Source of the DNA: Bacteroidota bacterium
Lineage (GTDB): Bacteria > Bacteroidota > Bacteroidia > Flavobacteriales > Flavobacteriaceae
Length of the DNA stretch: 46,516 bases
Direction of reading: 5' to 3'
Assembly: GCA_947460615.1 (NCBI GenBank)
Contig: CANHHG010000010.1
Span: 1 to 46,516 of the forward strand
The translations under genes were made by a program, and so were the position numbers. The notes beneath the pieces were generated by a model. It worked only from the letters and a program-made list of their open reading frames with translations. It was not told the origin of the DNA and made no database searches. The number at the start of each line of letters is the position of its first letter. The stretch's first letter is position 1. Below are positions 1 through 8,487 of the stretch, in pieces.

Positions 1-366
1 ATAATCTCTATTATTCCAATTCTCGGCGTAAGCACCTTTTTTTTAACGGTTCTTTCAATAAAAAGAAAGCTGAATTTACCAATTATGATTGCAATAAGCT
101 ACATTTTGTGGCCTATTCAGTTATTAATGATTATTCCTTTTATAAATATTGGAGAATTTATTTTTTCAATTCCTCAATCCAATCATTCGGCTCAGGGAAT
201 TATTGCTTCTTTTCAGGAGAGTTTTTTTGGGACACTTTCCCATCTTTCCTTTGAACTGCTTTGTGGTTTTGGAGGATGGTTGCTAACGGCAGTTCCTTTA
301 TTTACTTTAGTTTATTTGGTTTCAAATTTCTTAATCTCAAAATTTTCTCCATCGAAAACACCGTAG
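1..366 (+). CDS. DUF2062-like membrane protein, 5'-truncated by the window edge
   Basis: The reading frame is open from base 1 to a TAG at 364-366, so only the C-terminal 121 residues are visible. They hold hydrophobic stretches either side of a Trp/Pro-rich turn (ISYILWPIQLLMIIPF) and a final hydrophobic helix (LLTAVPLFTLVYLVSNFLI). This pattern resembles DUF2062 proteins, small membrane proteins often fused or adjacent to glycosyltransferases in Bacteroidetes; the biochemical role of the family is not established. The first ATG in frame, at 85, lies inside the hydrophobic region, so it is probably not the true start. The last 55 bases overlap the 3' end of the convergent lpxH-like gene. The family call is by resemblance only. 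Confidence 0.5.
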   Translation: MISIIPILGVSTFFLTVLSIKRKLNLPIMIAISYILWPIQLLMIIPFINIGEFIFSIPQSNHSAQGIIASFQESFFGTLSHLSFELLCGFGGWLLTAVPLFTLVYLVSNFLISKFSPSKTP

Positions 367-1073
367 GTAAAATAACCAATCCAATCCCCTAAATTCACGT
401 ATTCAGAGTTTTCTCCAACGGTAATTTTCATGGGTAAATGACGGTGGCCAAAAACCAAATAATTGTAGTGTTTTGTTTCTAATTTTCTTTTGGAATATAG
501 TACCAACCATTCGTTTTCTTCACCCAAAAATTTCACGTCTTCATCACCTGAAATCAGTTTATTTTTTACAGACAGGTATTGACCTAATTTCACACCAATA
601 TCAGGGTGGATCCATCGGAATAAAGCATTTGAAAGGGAATTGGTAAAAACGCGTTTCATTCTTTTATAACCTTTATCGCCGGGACCCTTTCCGTCTCCAT
701 GACCAATTAGGAAAGTTTTATCGTTAAAAGTAAATTCTTGATTATCGCGGTAAACAGGGATATTGAGTTCCTTTTCAAAGTAGTCACTCATCCATAAATC
801 ATGGTTTCCAACAAAGAAATAAATTGGGATTCCGCTGTCGCGAATTTCGGCCAGTTTGCCTAAAACACGAACAAACCCTTTAGGAATAACGGTTTTGTAT
901 TCAAACCAAAAATCGAATAAATCGCCTAATAAAAATAAAGCTTCTGCATCACCTTTAATTTCGTCAAGCCAAGACACAAATTTTTGTTCTCTAGGAAAAC
1001 TCAATTCCGCAGTTGGCGCCCCAAAATGTTGGTCAGAGGCAAAGTAGATTTTTTTATTTGAAGATAGTTGCAT
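312..1073 (-). CDS. lpxH: UDP-2,3-diacylglucosamine diphosphatase-like metallophosphoesterase (LpxH family)
   Basis: The 253-residue product has the calcineurin-like phosphoesterase motifs in order: SDQH (D14, H16), GDLFD (D51, D54), GNHD (89-92), GHGD (124-127) and GHRH (H210, H212). Those residues bind the two metal ions. In the LpxH family the enzyme cleaves the pyrophosphate of UDP-2,3-diacylglucosamine to lipid X in lipid A synthesis, on the inner face of the inner membrane. The GDLFDFWFEY block is typical of LpxH rather than of generic phosphoesterases. I start at the ATG at 1073. A six-residue longer version would use TTG at 1091, but that TTG lies inside a promoter box (TATCTTTG, 1089-1096). 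Its 3' end overlaps the convergent upstream gene by 55 bases. Confidence 0.85.
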   Translation of the reverse strand: MQLSSNKKIYFASDQHFGAPTAELSFPREQKFVSWLDEIKGDAEALFLLGDLFDFWFEYKTVIPKGFVRVLGKLAEIRDSGIPIYFFVGNHDLWMSDYFEKELNIPVYRDNQEFTFNDKTFLIGHGDGKGPGDKGYKRMKRVFTNSLSNALFRWIHPDIGVKLGQYLSVKNKLISGDEDVKFLGEENEWLVLYSKRKLETKHYNYLVFGHRHLPMKITVGENSEYVNLGDWIGYFTYGVFDGENFEIKKFETK

Positions 1074-1088
1074 GCTAGTTATTTGAAT

Positions 1089-1096
1089 CAAAGATA
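1089..1096 (-). promoter_or_regulatory. -7 promoter box for the lpxH-like gene
   Basis: On the minus strand this reads TATCTTTG, an exact match to the Bacteroidetes -7 box TAnnTTTG. It ends 16 bases before the ATG at 1073, so the leader would be very short. I see no TTG at the usual 17-23 base spacing; the nearest is only 12 bases upstream. Confidence 0.45.
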
Positions 1097-1123
1097 TAAA
1101 ATGCGAAACAAATAGAAATATTA

Positions 1124-2998
1124 TTATTTCAATTCATAAACATTGTTGTCTTTTTTCACGTCGGCCATAAAGCCACTCGGGTCAATTATGATTTTTTTTA
1201 TGTTGGCTTTACTAGTTGGAATTTTAAATTGATAGTTTGGATTTCCCCAAGCCCAATCGTTCAAAATCGTTCTTTTAGTAGCAGGATTTGGATTGTCTTT
1301 TACATAACTCATCATTCGTAAAGGCACATAAAAAGTTTCTTTATTTCCACCAACATATTCTACCTCAAGCTCTATTGGCATTGGCATTCTGCCTATTCTT
1401 TCCAAATTAATTATTGTTGCATCACCTTCTTCAATTACTGATTTAATCCCGTAATCAATCGTATTTGTTGTAAGCGTCCAATCGGTTAAATACCAATCCA
1501 ATTCTGCACCCGAAACTCGTTCTGCCGTTCTTTTAATATCATTTGGCGTAGGATGTTTGAACTTGAATTCGGAATAATAGCGTTTTAATGTTTTAAATAA
1601 ATTTTCCTTTCCGATAAGGTATTGAAGTTGTGCCAAAAAAACTTCGCCTTTACTATAGGAAGTAATGCTATAAACCCTGTTTTCATCAAATCGATCAGCA
1701 TGAGTTCCTTGCGGTTGTTCTTTGCCAGAATTGGCCATATTAATGTAGCTTTTATAACTTCCTTCAAATGGGTTTTCCGATTTTTTTTCAGCCAATTCAT
1801 TCATTCCTAAATCTTCTATAAATGAAGTAAACCCTTCGTCCATCCATCCGTGTTTGCTTTCATTAGAAGCTAGAATGTGTTGGAACCACGAGTGTCCCAT
1901 CTCATGAGCAATAACTCCAAGAAGCCCGTCATAGTTGCCTTCTCCCAGAATTAATGTACACATTGCATATTCCATTCCGCCATCGCCACCTTGAATTACA
2001 GAATACTGTTCATAAGGATATTTCCCAACGGTAGCATTATAAAACTGCATCAATTCAACAGTTTTAGATTGCACTTTTTTCCAGTTTTCAATAATTTTAG
2101 GATTGTTTTTATATAAGAAATGAAGTGTTGCACCATTAGGAACTTGCGCTATATCGTGAAGATAATTTTTATCGGCGGCCCAAGTAAAATCGTGTACGTT
2201 TGGCGCTATAAAATGCCATGTCAGAGTTTTCGTTTTCTTTGGGTAAACCACATTTACTCCCGCATCTTGATAGCCGTGACCAATTTCGTTTTTGTTTTGT
2301 AAATACCCAGAACCTCCCAAAACATAATTTTTATCAATGGAGATTTTTACATCAAAATTTCCCCAAACTCCATGAAATTCTCTTGCAATGTAGGGGTCGG
2401 CATGCCATCCTTCAAAATCAAATTCGGCCATTTTTGGATACCACTGCGCCATTGAAAGTTCCACTCCTTCTTTATTATTTCTCCCAGAACGACGAATTTG
2501 AACCGGAACTTGTCCATCAAAATCTAAAGTAAATGTTGCTTTTTCTCCAGGCAAAAGGACTCTCGCCAAGGTTACTTCTAAAATAGTTTCGACTTCTTTT
2601 GCAGAGGCAGGAACGCCATCTTGTTTGAAATTAGAAACATGTAAAAACCCAATTTCATTTGGCTTCAAGCTTTTTATTCGACTTTCTTTAACTTCTTTGT
2701 CGCCTACTTTTATTTTGGTTATCATTCTTGCATCTGGATCTTTGATATTTTGCAATCTCATGTCCATTTCGCTTCCAGGCTGAAAAGCGTTATTGAATAA
2801 GTGATAATATACTTTTTTTAGAGTATCATTGGAATTATTGGTATAAACTAATTCTTGTTTTCCTTTATATAAATAGGTTTTTACATCTATGGAAACTTCC
2901 ATTTTGTAGTCTACTTTTTGTTGCCAATAGGTAGTATTTTGGGAAACAACATTCCCAATATTCATCATAATTAGAGAAAGCAAAAAGAATTTTTTCAT
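1124..2998 (-). CDS. Secreted M1-family metallopeptidase (aminopeptidase)
   Basis: The 624-residue product begins with a signal peptide (MKKFFLLSLIMMNIGNVVS). It carries the gluzincin zinc site HEMGH at 365-369, followed 18 residues later by the third ligand Glu388 in WMDEGF. Upstream is GGDGGMEYA, the equivalent of the exopeptidase GAMEN motif. An M1 N-terminal beta domain precedes the catalytic domain and helical segments follow it. M1 enzymes remove N-terminal residues from peptides; a signal peptide places this one in the periplasm or outside the cell, where it would serve peptide nutrition. No T9SS C-terminal domain is evident. Its start lies about 85 bases downstream of the convergence-proof terminator of the subtilase gene, so it is probably transcribed separately. 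The exact substrate cannot be told from sequence. Confidence 0.9.
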   Translation of the reverse strand: MKKFFLLSLIMMNIGNVVSQNTTYWQQKVDYKMEVSIDVKTYLYKGKQELVYTNNSNDTLKKVYYHLFNNAFQPGSEMDMRLQNIKDPDARMITKIKVGDKEVKESRIKSLKPNEIGFLHVSNFKQDGVPASAKEVETILEVTLARVLLPGEKATFTLDFDGQVPVQIRRSGRNNKEGVELSMAQWYPKMAEFDFEGWHADPYIAREFHGVWGNFDVKISIDKNYVLGGSGYLQNKNEIGHGYQDAGVNVVYPKKTKTLTWHFIAPNVHDFTWAADKNYLHDIAQVPNGATLHFLYKNNPKIIENWKKVQSKTVELMQFYNATVGKYPYEQYSVIQGGDGGMEYAMCTLILGEGNYDGLLGVIAHEMGHSWFQHILASNESKHGWMDEGFTSFIEDLGMNELAEKKSENPFEGSYKSYINMANSGKEQPQGTHADRFDENRVYSITSYSKGEVFLAQLQYLIGKENLFKTLKRYYSEFKFKHPTPNDIKRTAERVSGAELDWYLTDWTLTTNTIDYGIKSVIEEGDATIINLERIGRMPMPIELEVEYVGGNKETFYVPLRMMSYVKDNPNPATKRTILNDWAWGNPNYQFKIPTSKANIKKIIIDPSGFMADVKKDNNVYELK

Positions 2999-3021
2999 AA
3001 GGGACTAATGAAATTAATATT

Positions 3022-3065
3022 AAAAAATAAGCTTGCCGAAATATATAAAATTCCAGCAAGCTTAT
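3022..3065 (-). terminator. Rho-independent terminator of the subtilase gene
   Basis: A perfect 10-bp stem (ATAAGCTTGC at 3027-3036 with GCAAGCTTAT at 3056-3065) encloses a 19-base loop. Read on the minus strand it is followed by a run of T (3022-3027). It lies just past the end of the subtilase gene and separates it from the M1 peptidase gene. Confidence 0.8.
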
Positions 3066-3082
3066 AGGTAAGTTGATTTATT

Positions 3083-4702
3083 TTATCCTTTAATTTTCAC
3101 TGAAGCGGGTTTTTTAGCTAATTTTTCAGCCATTACCATAGCATTATAGGCGTTTACCATTCTTCCTGATTGAGATAACTCAGAAAATAGACGACTTTTA
3201 TCTGGGTCACCACCAACAGCTACGCTTGTTGAAATTGCTGTTCCAGAATCCATTAAAATATTTTTTACCTGTTTAGCAGTTAATGTTGGGTAATAAGAAC
3301 GAATTAAAGCCGCAACTCCAGCAACATTTGGAGCCGCCATTGAAGTTCCTTGTAAAAACTGGTACGTATCTTTTGGTGTTGAAGCATAAATTTTTACTCC
3401 AGGAGCAAATACGTCTACATTTAATTTACCATAATTAGAAAAATCGGCAACTACATTGGTTCCATATTCATAATTCAAAGCACCAACAGTGATCATGTTA
3501 TCTGCAAATTCTGTTTTTTTATCATCAGAATCATTAGGGTAATTGTCCTCTTTATCAATGTCTTTAGCGTCATTTCCAGCAGCATGAACGATTAGCACAT
3601 CTTTAGATTCAGCATATTTTATGGCATCATAAACCCATTGTTTATGAGGTGAAAACGCTTTTCCAAAACTTCCGTTAATGACTTTAGCCCCATTATCGAC
3701 CGCATATCGAATACCAAGCGCAATATCTTTATCGTACTCGTCACCATCAGGAACCGCACGAACAGTTAATATTTGAACATTATTAGCAATTCCGTCACCA
3801 CCCATTTTGTTGTTTCTCACCTGTGCTACAATTCCCGCAACGTGAGTTCCGTGAAGTGTATCTTGTTTGTCTGGCCCCATAACATTATTATCACCGTATT
3901 TGGTATCTTTAATATCATCAGGATTATCTCCCACTACTTTTCTATAATTGGTTTTTAAATTTTCACCACTTTGAATTTTAATATAAGATTCCAATTCTTT
4001 CTCAATTTCTTTTTTCAAATCGGCAACACTTAAACCATAAGCAAGCATTTGCTTCATAATAGCAATACTTTGAACTACTTCTTGATCTTTTGATTCAATT
4101 GCGTCTAATTCTTCAGCAGTATATGTTGGTTTACCTAATAATTTTGTTAATGTATCATCTGCTTTTTTAGTTCCATTTAAAGCGAGTTCAATTTGAAATT
4201 TCGTTTGATTGGCTTCTTCAATTTTTCCATCATTAATTGCTTTTGCTTTTAAATAAGTAGCCTCATCAACTAATTTTTTGTTATTGATAATTCTCTCGTA
4301 CTCGTAATTTTCTTTGGTACTATTCCCTAAGAAATTCCAACCATTAATATCATCAATATAACCATTTTTATCGTCATCAATTTTATTTCCTGGGATTTCT
4401 TTTTTGTTGGTCCAAATCACTGATTTTAAATCTTCGTGTTCGATGTCTACACCTGAATCAACAATTCCAACAATAACTGAAGTTGAAGTTTTTCCTTTTA
4501 ATAATTCAGAATATACTTTATCGACGCTCATTCCGGGAATACTGTCTTTCACTAAATCCAGATGACTCCATCTTTTCAGCTCATTTTCAGTTAAAGCTCC
4601 TTTTTTTGCAACAGCAACTTTTTCTGTAGATTGCGCATTTGCTGAAAGCGACAAAGTTAATGCGGCAATTAGCGATAAATAAGTTAATTTAATTAATTTC
4701 AT
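3083..4702 (-). CDS. Secreted S8-family subtilisin-like serine protease
   Basis: The 539-residue product has a signal peptide (ending near ANAQS, residue 25) and the full subtilase catalytic set: Asp82 in VDSGVD, His284 in HGTHVAG, oxyanion Asn377 in AAGND and Ser454 in GTSMAAP. Subtilases are broad endopeptidases, and this one should be exported. Asp and His are about 200 residues apart, far more than in subtilisin; the extra 130-270 segment is rich in Lys, Glu, Asn and Leu and looks helical. Only about 85 residues follow the catalytic Ser, with no recognisable T9SS sorting domain. The start ATG at 4702 directly precedes the signal peptide. The gene has its own terminator at 3022-3065. Confidence 0.93.
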   Translation of the reverse strand: MKLIKLTYLSLIAALTLSLSANAQSTEKVAVAKKGALTENELKRWSHLDLVKDSIPGMSVDKVYSELLKGKTSTSVIVGIVDSGVDIEHEDLKSVIWTNKKEIPGNKIDDDKNGYIDDINGWNFLGNSTKENYEYERIINNKKLVDEATYLKAKAINDGKIEEANQTKFQIELALNGTKKADDTLTKLLGKPTYTAEELDAIESKDQEVVQSIAIMKQMLAYGLSVADLKKEIEKELESYIKIQSGENLKTNYRKVVGDNPDDIKDTKYGDNNVMGPDKQDTLHGTHVAGIVAQVRNNKMGGDGIANNVQILTVRAVPDGDEYDKDIALGIRYAVDNGAKVINGSFGKAFSPHKQWVYDAIKYAESKDVLIVHAAGNDAKDIDKEDNYPNDSDDKKTEFADNMITVGALNYEYGTNVVADFSNYGKLNVDVFAPGVKIYASTPKDTYQFLQGTSMAAPNVAGVAALIRSYYPTLTAKQVKNILMDSGTAISTSVAVGGDPDKSRLFSELSQSGRMVNAYNAMVMAEKLAKKPASVKIKG

Positions 4703-4728
4703 GTTGGTTTTTTATTAAAATTTCGATT

Positions 4729-4736
4729 CAAAAATA
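4729..4736 (-). promoter_or_regulatory. -7 promoter box for the subtilase gene
   Basis: The minus strand reads TATTTTTG, an exact TAnnTTTG, 26 bases before the ATG. No TTG stands at the usual distance upstream, so this is a half-match only. Confidence 0.4.
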
Positions 4737-4771
4737 CTTTAAGATATTCAATTTTACGATATTGATTAACA

Positions 4772-5632
4772 CTATTTTAAGATGTCATTACAAGAAAATA
4801 CGTCTTTCAATCGAACTCCTTTTTCAGTTTTTTCGACCGTAATAATTTCATTGTGGGCATCGTGTTCTAAAAATAAATAATAGTTATTATCTGCGGCAGC
4901 ATTCATAAATTTTGCCTTTTCGTCTAATGTTATCAGGGGTCTTGTGTCATAACCCATTACATAAGGAATTGGAATGTGCCCTGCTGTTGCCAATAAATCA
5001 GCGCAAAAAACAATCGTTTTGTCTTGGTATTTTACATGAGGAATCATTTGTTTTTCGGTATGGCCATCGACAAAGAAAATCCCAAACCCAAGTTCTGACT
5101 TTTCAATAAAATCGCTGTTAGGTTTTTCAATAAAATTCAACTGTCCACTTTCTTGAATTGGAATAATATTTTCATGTAAGAAGGAGGCTTTTTCTCGAGA
5201 ATTTGGCTTTGTTGCCCATTCCCAATGCTTTTCGTTAGTCCAATATTTCGCGTTTTTAAAAGCAATTTCATAGCCCGTTTTGTTTGAATTCCAATTGACA
5301 CTTCCACCACAATGATCAAAGTGCAAGTGAGTCATAAAAACATCGGTAATATCCTCTCGATGAAAACCATATTTCGCCAAAGATTTATCGATAGAATGGG
5401 TTCCCCAAAGGGAGTAATAACTGAAAAATTTCTCGGATTGTTTATTTCCCATTCCCGTGTCGATCAAAATCAAGCGATTGCCCTCTTCAATTAGTAAACA
5501 CCTTGCGGCAATATCAATTAGGTTATTTTCATCAGCAGGATTGGTTTTATTCCAAATGGTTTTTGGCACTACACCAAACATTGCACCTCCATCCAACTTA
5601 AAATTTCCTGATTCAATGGGATATAGTCTCAT
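4772..5632 (-). CDS. MBL-fold metallo-hydrolase
   Basis: The 286-residue product has the metallo-beta-lactamase-fold zinc motif HLHFDH at 102-107, a further His191 in VDGHTEKQ, and Asp212 in the FCADLL strand, which together make up a binuclear metal site. The opening IDTG at 57-60 (LILIDTG) is also typical. The arrangement resembles the lactonase-like branch of the fold, in which some members open N-acyl-homoserine lactones, but the sequence does not fix a substrate, so I call the fold only. There is no signal peptide, so it should be cytoplasmic. It is transcribed away from the SUF operon; the 211-base divergent gap holds the SUF promoter. Confidence 0.85.
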   Translation of the reverse strand: MRLYPIESGNFKLDGGAMFGVVPKTIWNKTNPADENNLIDIAARCLLIEEGNRLILIDTGMGNKQSEKFFSYYSLWGTHSIDKSLAKYGFHREDITDVFMTHLHFDHCGGSVNWNSNKTGYEIAFKNAKYWTNEKHWEWATKPNSREKASFLHENIIPIQESGQLNFIEKPNSDFIEKSELGFGIFFVDGHTEKQMIPHVKYQDKTIVFCADLLATAGHIPIPYVMGYDTRPLITLDEKAKFMNAAADNNYYLFLEHDAHNEIITVEKTEKGVRLKDVFSCNDILK

Positions 5633-5744
5633 GGTTTTTTGTTCTTTAATTTATTTCGTGTTGCAATTTATGAAATATCAACGGCTTTATTCCGATGAAA
5701 ATCTATTTTTATACTAAATAATTCGTTAAAAAGTATTGAAGTAA

Positions 5745-5776
5745 TTGGAGAAAAACATTTTATTGTAATATCTTTG
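5745..5776 (+). promoter_or_regulatory. Promoter of the SUF operon
   Basis: TTG at 5745-5747 and TATCTTTG at 5769-5776 are separated by 21 bases. This matches the Flavobacterium TTG-N(17-23)-TAnnTTTG consensus at both boxes. The sufA ATG follows 67 bases downstream. I see no clear repeat between promoter and gene that would mark a regulator site. Confidence 0.7.
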
Positions 5777-5843
5777 CCCTTTATTTAGACAAAATCAAAA
5801 TAAGGAATTTTCCATGGGTTTAATTTTCAAAATAAATTAAAAA

Positions 5844-6173
5844 ATGATACAAGTTTCAGATACAGCGAGTAAAAAAATTGTCGACATGATGCACGACGAC
5901 GGATTTGACGCAACCGTTGATTATGTTCGTGTTGGCGTTAAAAGCGGCGGTTGTTCAGGATTGTCCTATGAATTAAAATTTGATAAAGAAATTGGAGATA
6001 CCGACAAAGTATTTGAGGTAAATAATGTTAGAATTGCCGTTGAAAAAAAATCGTTTTTGTATTTAGCAGGGACTATTTTAGAATTTTCGGGCGGTTTAAA
6101 CGGAAAGGGATTTGTATTTAATAACCCAAATGCAAGTAGAACTTGTGGCTGTGGGGAATCTTTCTCACTGTAA
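5844..6173 (+). CDS. sufA: A-type iron-sulfur carrier, SufA/IscA family
   Basis: The 109-residue product carries the three invariant cysteines of A-type carriers: Cys37 in SGGCSGLSY and Cys101/Cys103 in TCGCGESF near the C terminus. These proteins accept clusters from the SufBCD scaffold and pass them to target apoproteins in the cytoplasm. Length is normal for the family. It is the first gene of a nine-gene plus-strand run and lies 13 bases ahead of sufB, which supports a SUF rather than an ISC assignment. Members such as ErpA have the same motifs, so the precise symbol rests on context. Confidence 0.9.
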   Translation: MIQVSDTASKKIVDMMHDDGFDATVDYVRVGVKSGGCSGLSYELKFDKEIGDTDKVFEVNNVRIAVEKKSFLYLAGTILEFSGGLNGKGFVFNNPNASRTCGCGESFSL

Positions 6174-6186
6174 ATCTTTAAATTAA

Positions 6187-7635
6187 ATGAGTAAATATAC
6201 CGAAGACGATTTAAAAATCGAGCTCGAAACTAAGGAATACGAATATGGATTTTACACTGATTTAAAATCGGAAACATTTCCAATTGGTTTAAGTGAAGAC
6301 ATTGTTCGCGCTATTTCCCTTAAAAAAGAAGAACCTGAATGGATGACCAACTGGCGTATTGAGGCTTTTCGTGCATGGCAAGAAATGATCGAACCAGAAT
6401 GGGCAAATGTGAACTATCCAAAACCCGATTTTCAAGCCATTTCTTATTATTCTGCTCCCAAAGCAGTAGATCCCAACAAAACTTTAGACGACGTAGATCC
6501 AGAACTTTTAGAAATGTATAAAAAGTTGGGCATCTCTATTGATGAGCAAAAGATGATGAACAATGTGGCAATGGATATTGTGGTTGACTCCGTTTCTGTA
6601 GCAACAACATTTAAGAAAACATTGGCCGAAAAAGGAATTATTTTCATGAGTATTTCTGAGGCAATTCGAGAATATCCAGAATTAGTTCAAAAATATTTAG
6701 GAACAGTAGTACCTCAAAAAGACAACTTTTATGCCGCATTAAATTCGGCTGTTTTCTCTGACGGAAGTTTTTGTTATATCCCTAAAGGGGTAAAATGCCC
6801 GATGGAACTTTCAACTTATTTCAGAATTAATCAAGCAGGAACGGGACAATTTGAAAGAACACTTTTAATTGCTGACGAAGGAAGTTATGTTTCGTATCTT
6901 GAAGGGTGTACGGCGCCTAGCCGTGATGAAAATCAATTGCACGCTGCTGTTGTAGAATTAATTGCAATGGAAGATGCCGAAATAAAATATTCTACGGTTC
7001 AAAACTGGTATCCTGGAAATAAAGAAGGGAAAGGTGGGGTTTTCAATTTTGTAACCAAAAGAGGAATTTGTGAGAAAAACGCAAAAATATCTTGGACACA
7101 AGTTGAAACTGGTTCTGCAGTAACCTGGAAATACCCTTCGGTAGTATTAAAAGGAGATAACTCAGTTGGAGAATTTTATTCCATAGCCGTAACCAATAAT
7201 TTCCAACAAGCCGATACAGGAACTAAAATGATTCATATTGGTAAAAACACCAAATCAACTATTATTTCAAAAGGGATTTCAGCAGGAAAATCTCAAAATA
7301 GTTACAGAGGTTTAGTAAAAATTGGCCCTGGAGCCGAAAACGCTAGAAACTTCTCCCAATGCGATTCGTTATTAATGGGAAACAATTGTGGCGCTCACAC
7401 TTTTCCATACATAGAAAGTAAAAACACAACAGCCAAAATAGAACACGAAGCAACTACAAGTAAAATTGGAGAAGACCAAGTTTTTTATTGCAACCAACGC
7501 GGAATTCCAACCGAAAAAGCCATTGCATTAATTGTAAATGGTTTCAGTAAAGACGTTTTGAATAAGTTGCCAATGGAATTTGCCGTTGAGGCGCAGAAGT
7601 TGTTGGAGATTTCGTTAGAAGGTTCGGTTGGGTAA
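6187..7635 (+). CDS. sufB: Fe-S cluster assembly scaffold SufB
   Basis: The 482-residue protein has the SufB C-terminal core: [10 protein letters not shown] with the scaffold Cys401, then IEHEATTS with His420 and Glu421, the residues implicated in cluster assembly with SufD. The GEDQVFYC and QRGI blocks after it are also conserved. SufB joins SufC and SufD in the SufBC2D complex, which receives sulfur from SufS/SufE and builds clusters in the cytoplasm. The 104-base gap to sufC is the longest inside this operon and has no gene or clear terminator. Confidence 0.97.
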   Translation: MSKYTEDDLKIELETKEYEYGFYTDLKSETFPIGLSEDIVRAISLKKEEPEWMTNWRIEAFRAWQEMIEPEWANVNYPKPDFQAISYYSAPKAVDPNKTLDDVDPELLEMYKKLGISIDEQKMMNNVAMDIVVDSVSVATTFKKTLAEKGIIFMSISEAIREYPELVQKYLGTVVPQKDNFYAALNSAVFSDGSFCYIPKGVKCPMELSTYFRINQAGTGQFERTLLIADEGSYVSYLEGCTAPSRDENQLHAAVVELIAMEDAEIKYSTVQNWYPGNKEGKGGVFNFVTKRGICEKNAKISWTQVETGSAVTWKYPSVVLKGDNSVGEFYSIAVTNNFQQADTGTKMIHIGKNTKSTIISKGISAGKSQNSYRGLVKIGPGAENARNFSQCDSLLMGNNCGAHTFPYIESKNTTAKIEHEATTSKIGEDQVFYCNQRGIPTEKAIALIVNGFSKDVLNKLPMEFAVEAQKLLEISLEGSVG

Positions 7636-7739
7636 GGATAATTTGAAAATTTTAATATATCATATTTAAACAAGAAAGATTTTAAAGACACTTAGTTTCA
7701 GAAATAAGAGAACTTTAAACTTTAAAAAAACAAAACAAG

Positions 7740-8486
7740 ATGTTAAGCATTAAAAATTTACACGCATCAATAGGCGACAAAGAAATATTAAAAGGGATTA
7801 ACCTTGAAGTGAAAGCGGGAGAAATCCATGCCATAATGGGTCCAAATGGTGCTGGTAAAAGTACACTTTCCGCAATTATTGCAGGAAATGAAAACTACGA
7901 AGTTACCGAAGGAGAAATCTTTTTAGAAGGAGAAGATATCGCAGATTTAGCACCTGAAGAAAGAGCGCATAAAGGGGTGTTCTTATCTTTTCAATATCCT
8001 GTTGAAATCCCTGGAGTTTCAGTAACCAATTTTATTAGAACGTCTATTAACGAAACTAGAAAAGCAAATAATTTAGAGGAAATGCCCGCTAATGAAATGT
8101 TGAAAGTAATTCGGGAGAAATCGGAATTATTGGAAATTGATCGTAAATTTTTGTCTCGTTCTTTAAACGAAGGATTTTCTGGTGGAGAGAAAAAGAGAAA
8201 TGAGATTTTCCAAATGGCAATGTTAGAACCTAAATTGGCAATTCTAGACGAGACCGATTCAGGGCTTGATATCGATGCGCTTCGAATTGTTGCTAACGGG
8301 GTAAACAAATTGAAAAGTGACAAAAACGCCATCATTGTAATTACGCACTACCAAAGACTTTTGGATTACATTGTTCCTGATTTTGTTCATGTATTATACA
8401 ATGGAAAAATCGTGAAATCTGGAGATGCCTCATTGGCATTAGAATTAGAAGAAAAAGGATACGATTGGATTAAAGCGGAAAACTAA
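7740..8486 (+). CDS. sufC: Fe-S assembly ATPase SufC
   Basis: The 248-residue protein is an ABC-type ATPase without membrane segments. It has the Walker A motif GPNGAGKST at 34-42, the signature region SGGEKKRNE near 147-155 (the SufC form, with KKRNE), and Walker B LAILDETDSGLD from about 166 with Asp170-Glu171. An HYQR switch-like His follows (ITHYQR). SufC drives conformational change of the SufB-SufD pair on ATP hydrolysis. Only one base separates its stop from the sufD start, so translational coupling is likely. Confidence 0.97.
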   Translation: MLSIKNLHASIGDKEILKGINLEVKAGEIHAIMGPNGAGKSTLSAIIAGNENYEVTEGEIFLEGEDIADLAPEERAHKGVFLSFQYPVEIPGVSVTNFIRTSINETRKANNLEEMPANEMLKVIREKSELLEIDRKFLSRSLNEGFSGGEKKRNEIFQMAMLEPKLAILDETDSGLDIDALRIVANGVNKLKSDKNAIIVITHYQRLLDYIVPDFVHVLYNGKIVKSGDASLALELEEKGYDWIKAEN

Positions 8487-8487
8487 A

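Noticed and set aside
4772-5632. Assignment of the MBL-fold protein as a quorum-quenching lactonase
   Set aside because: The metal motif fits several branches of the fold, and nothing in the context points to acyl-homoserine lactones.
5457-5717. 86-codon plus-strand frame over the start of the MBL gene
   Set aside because: It is mostly antisense to the MBL-fold coding region and ends in the SUF upstream region without features of its own.
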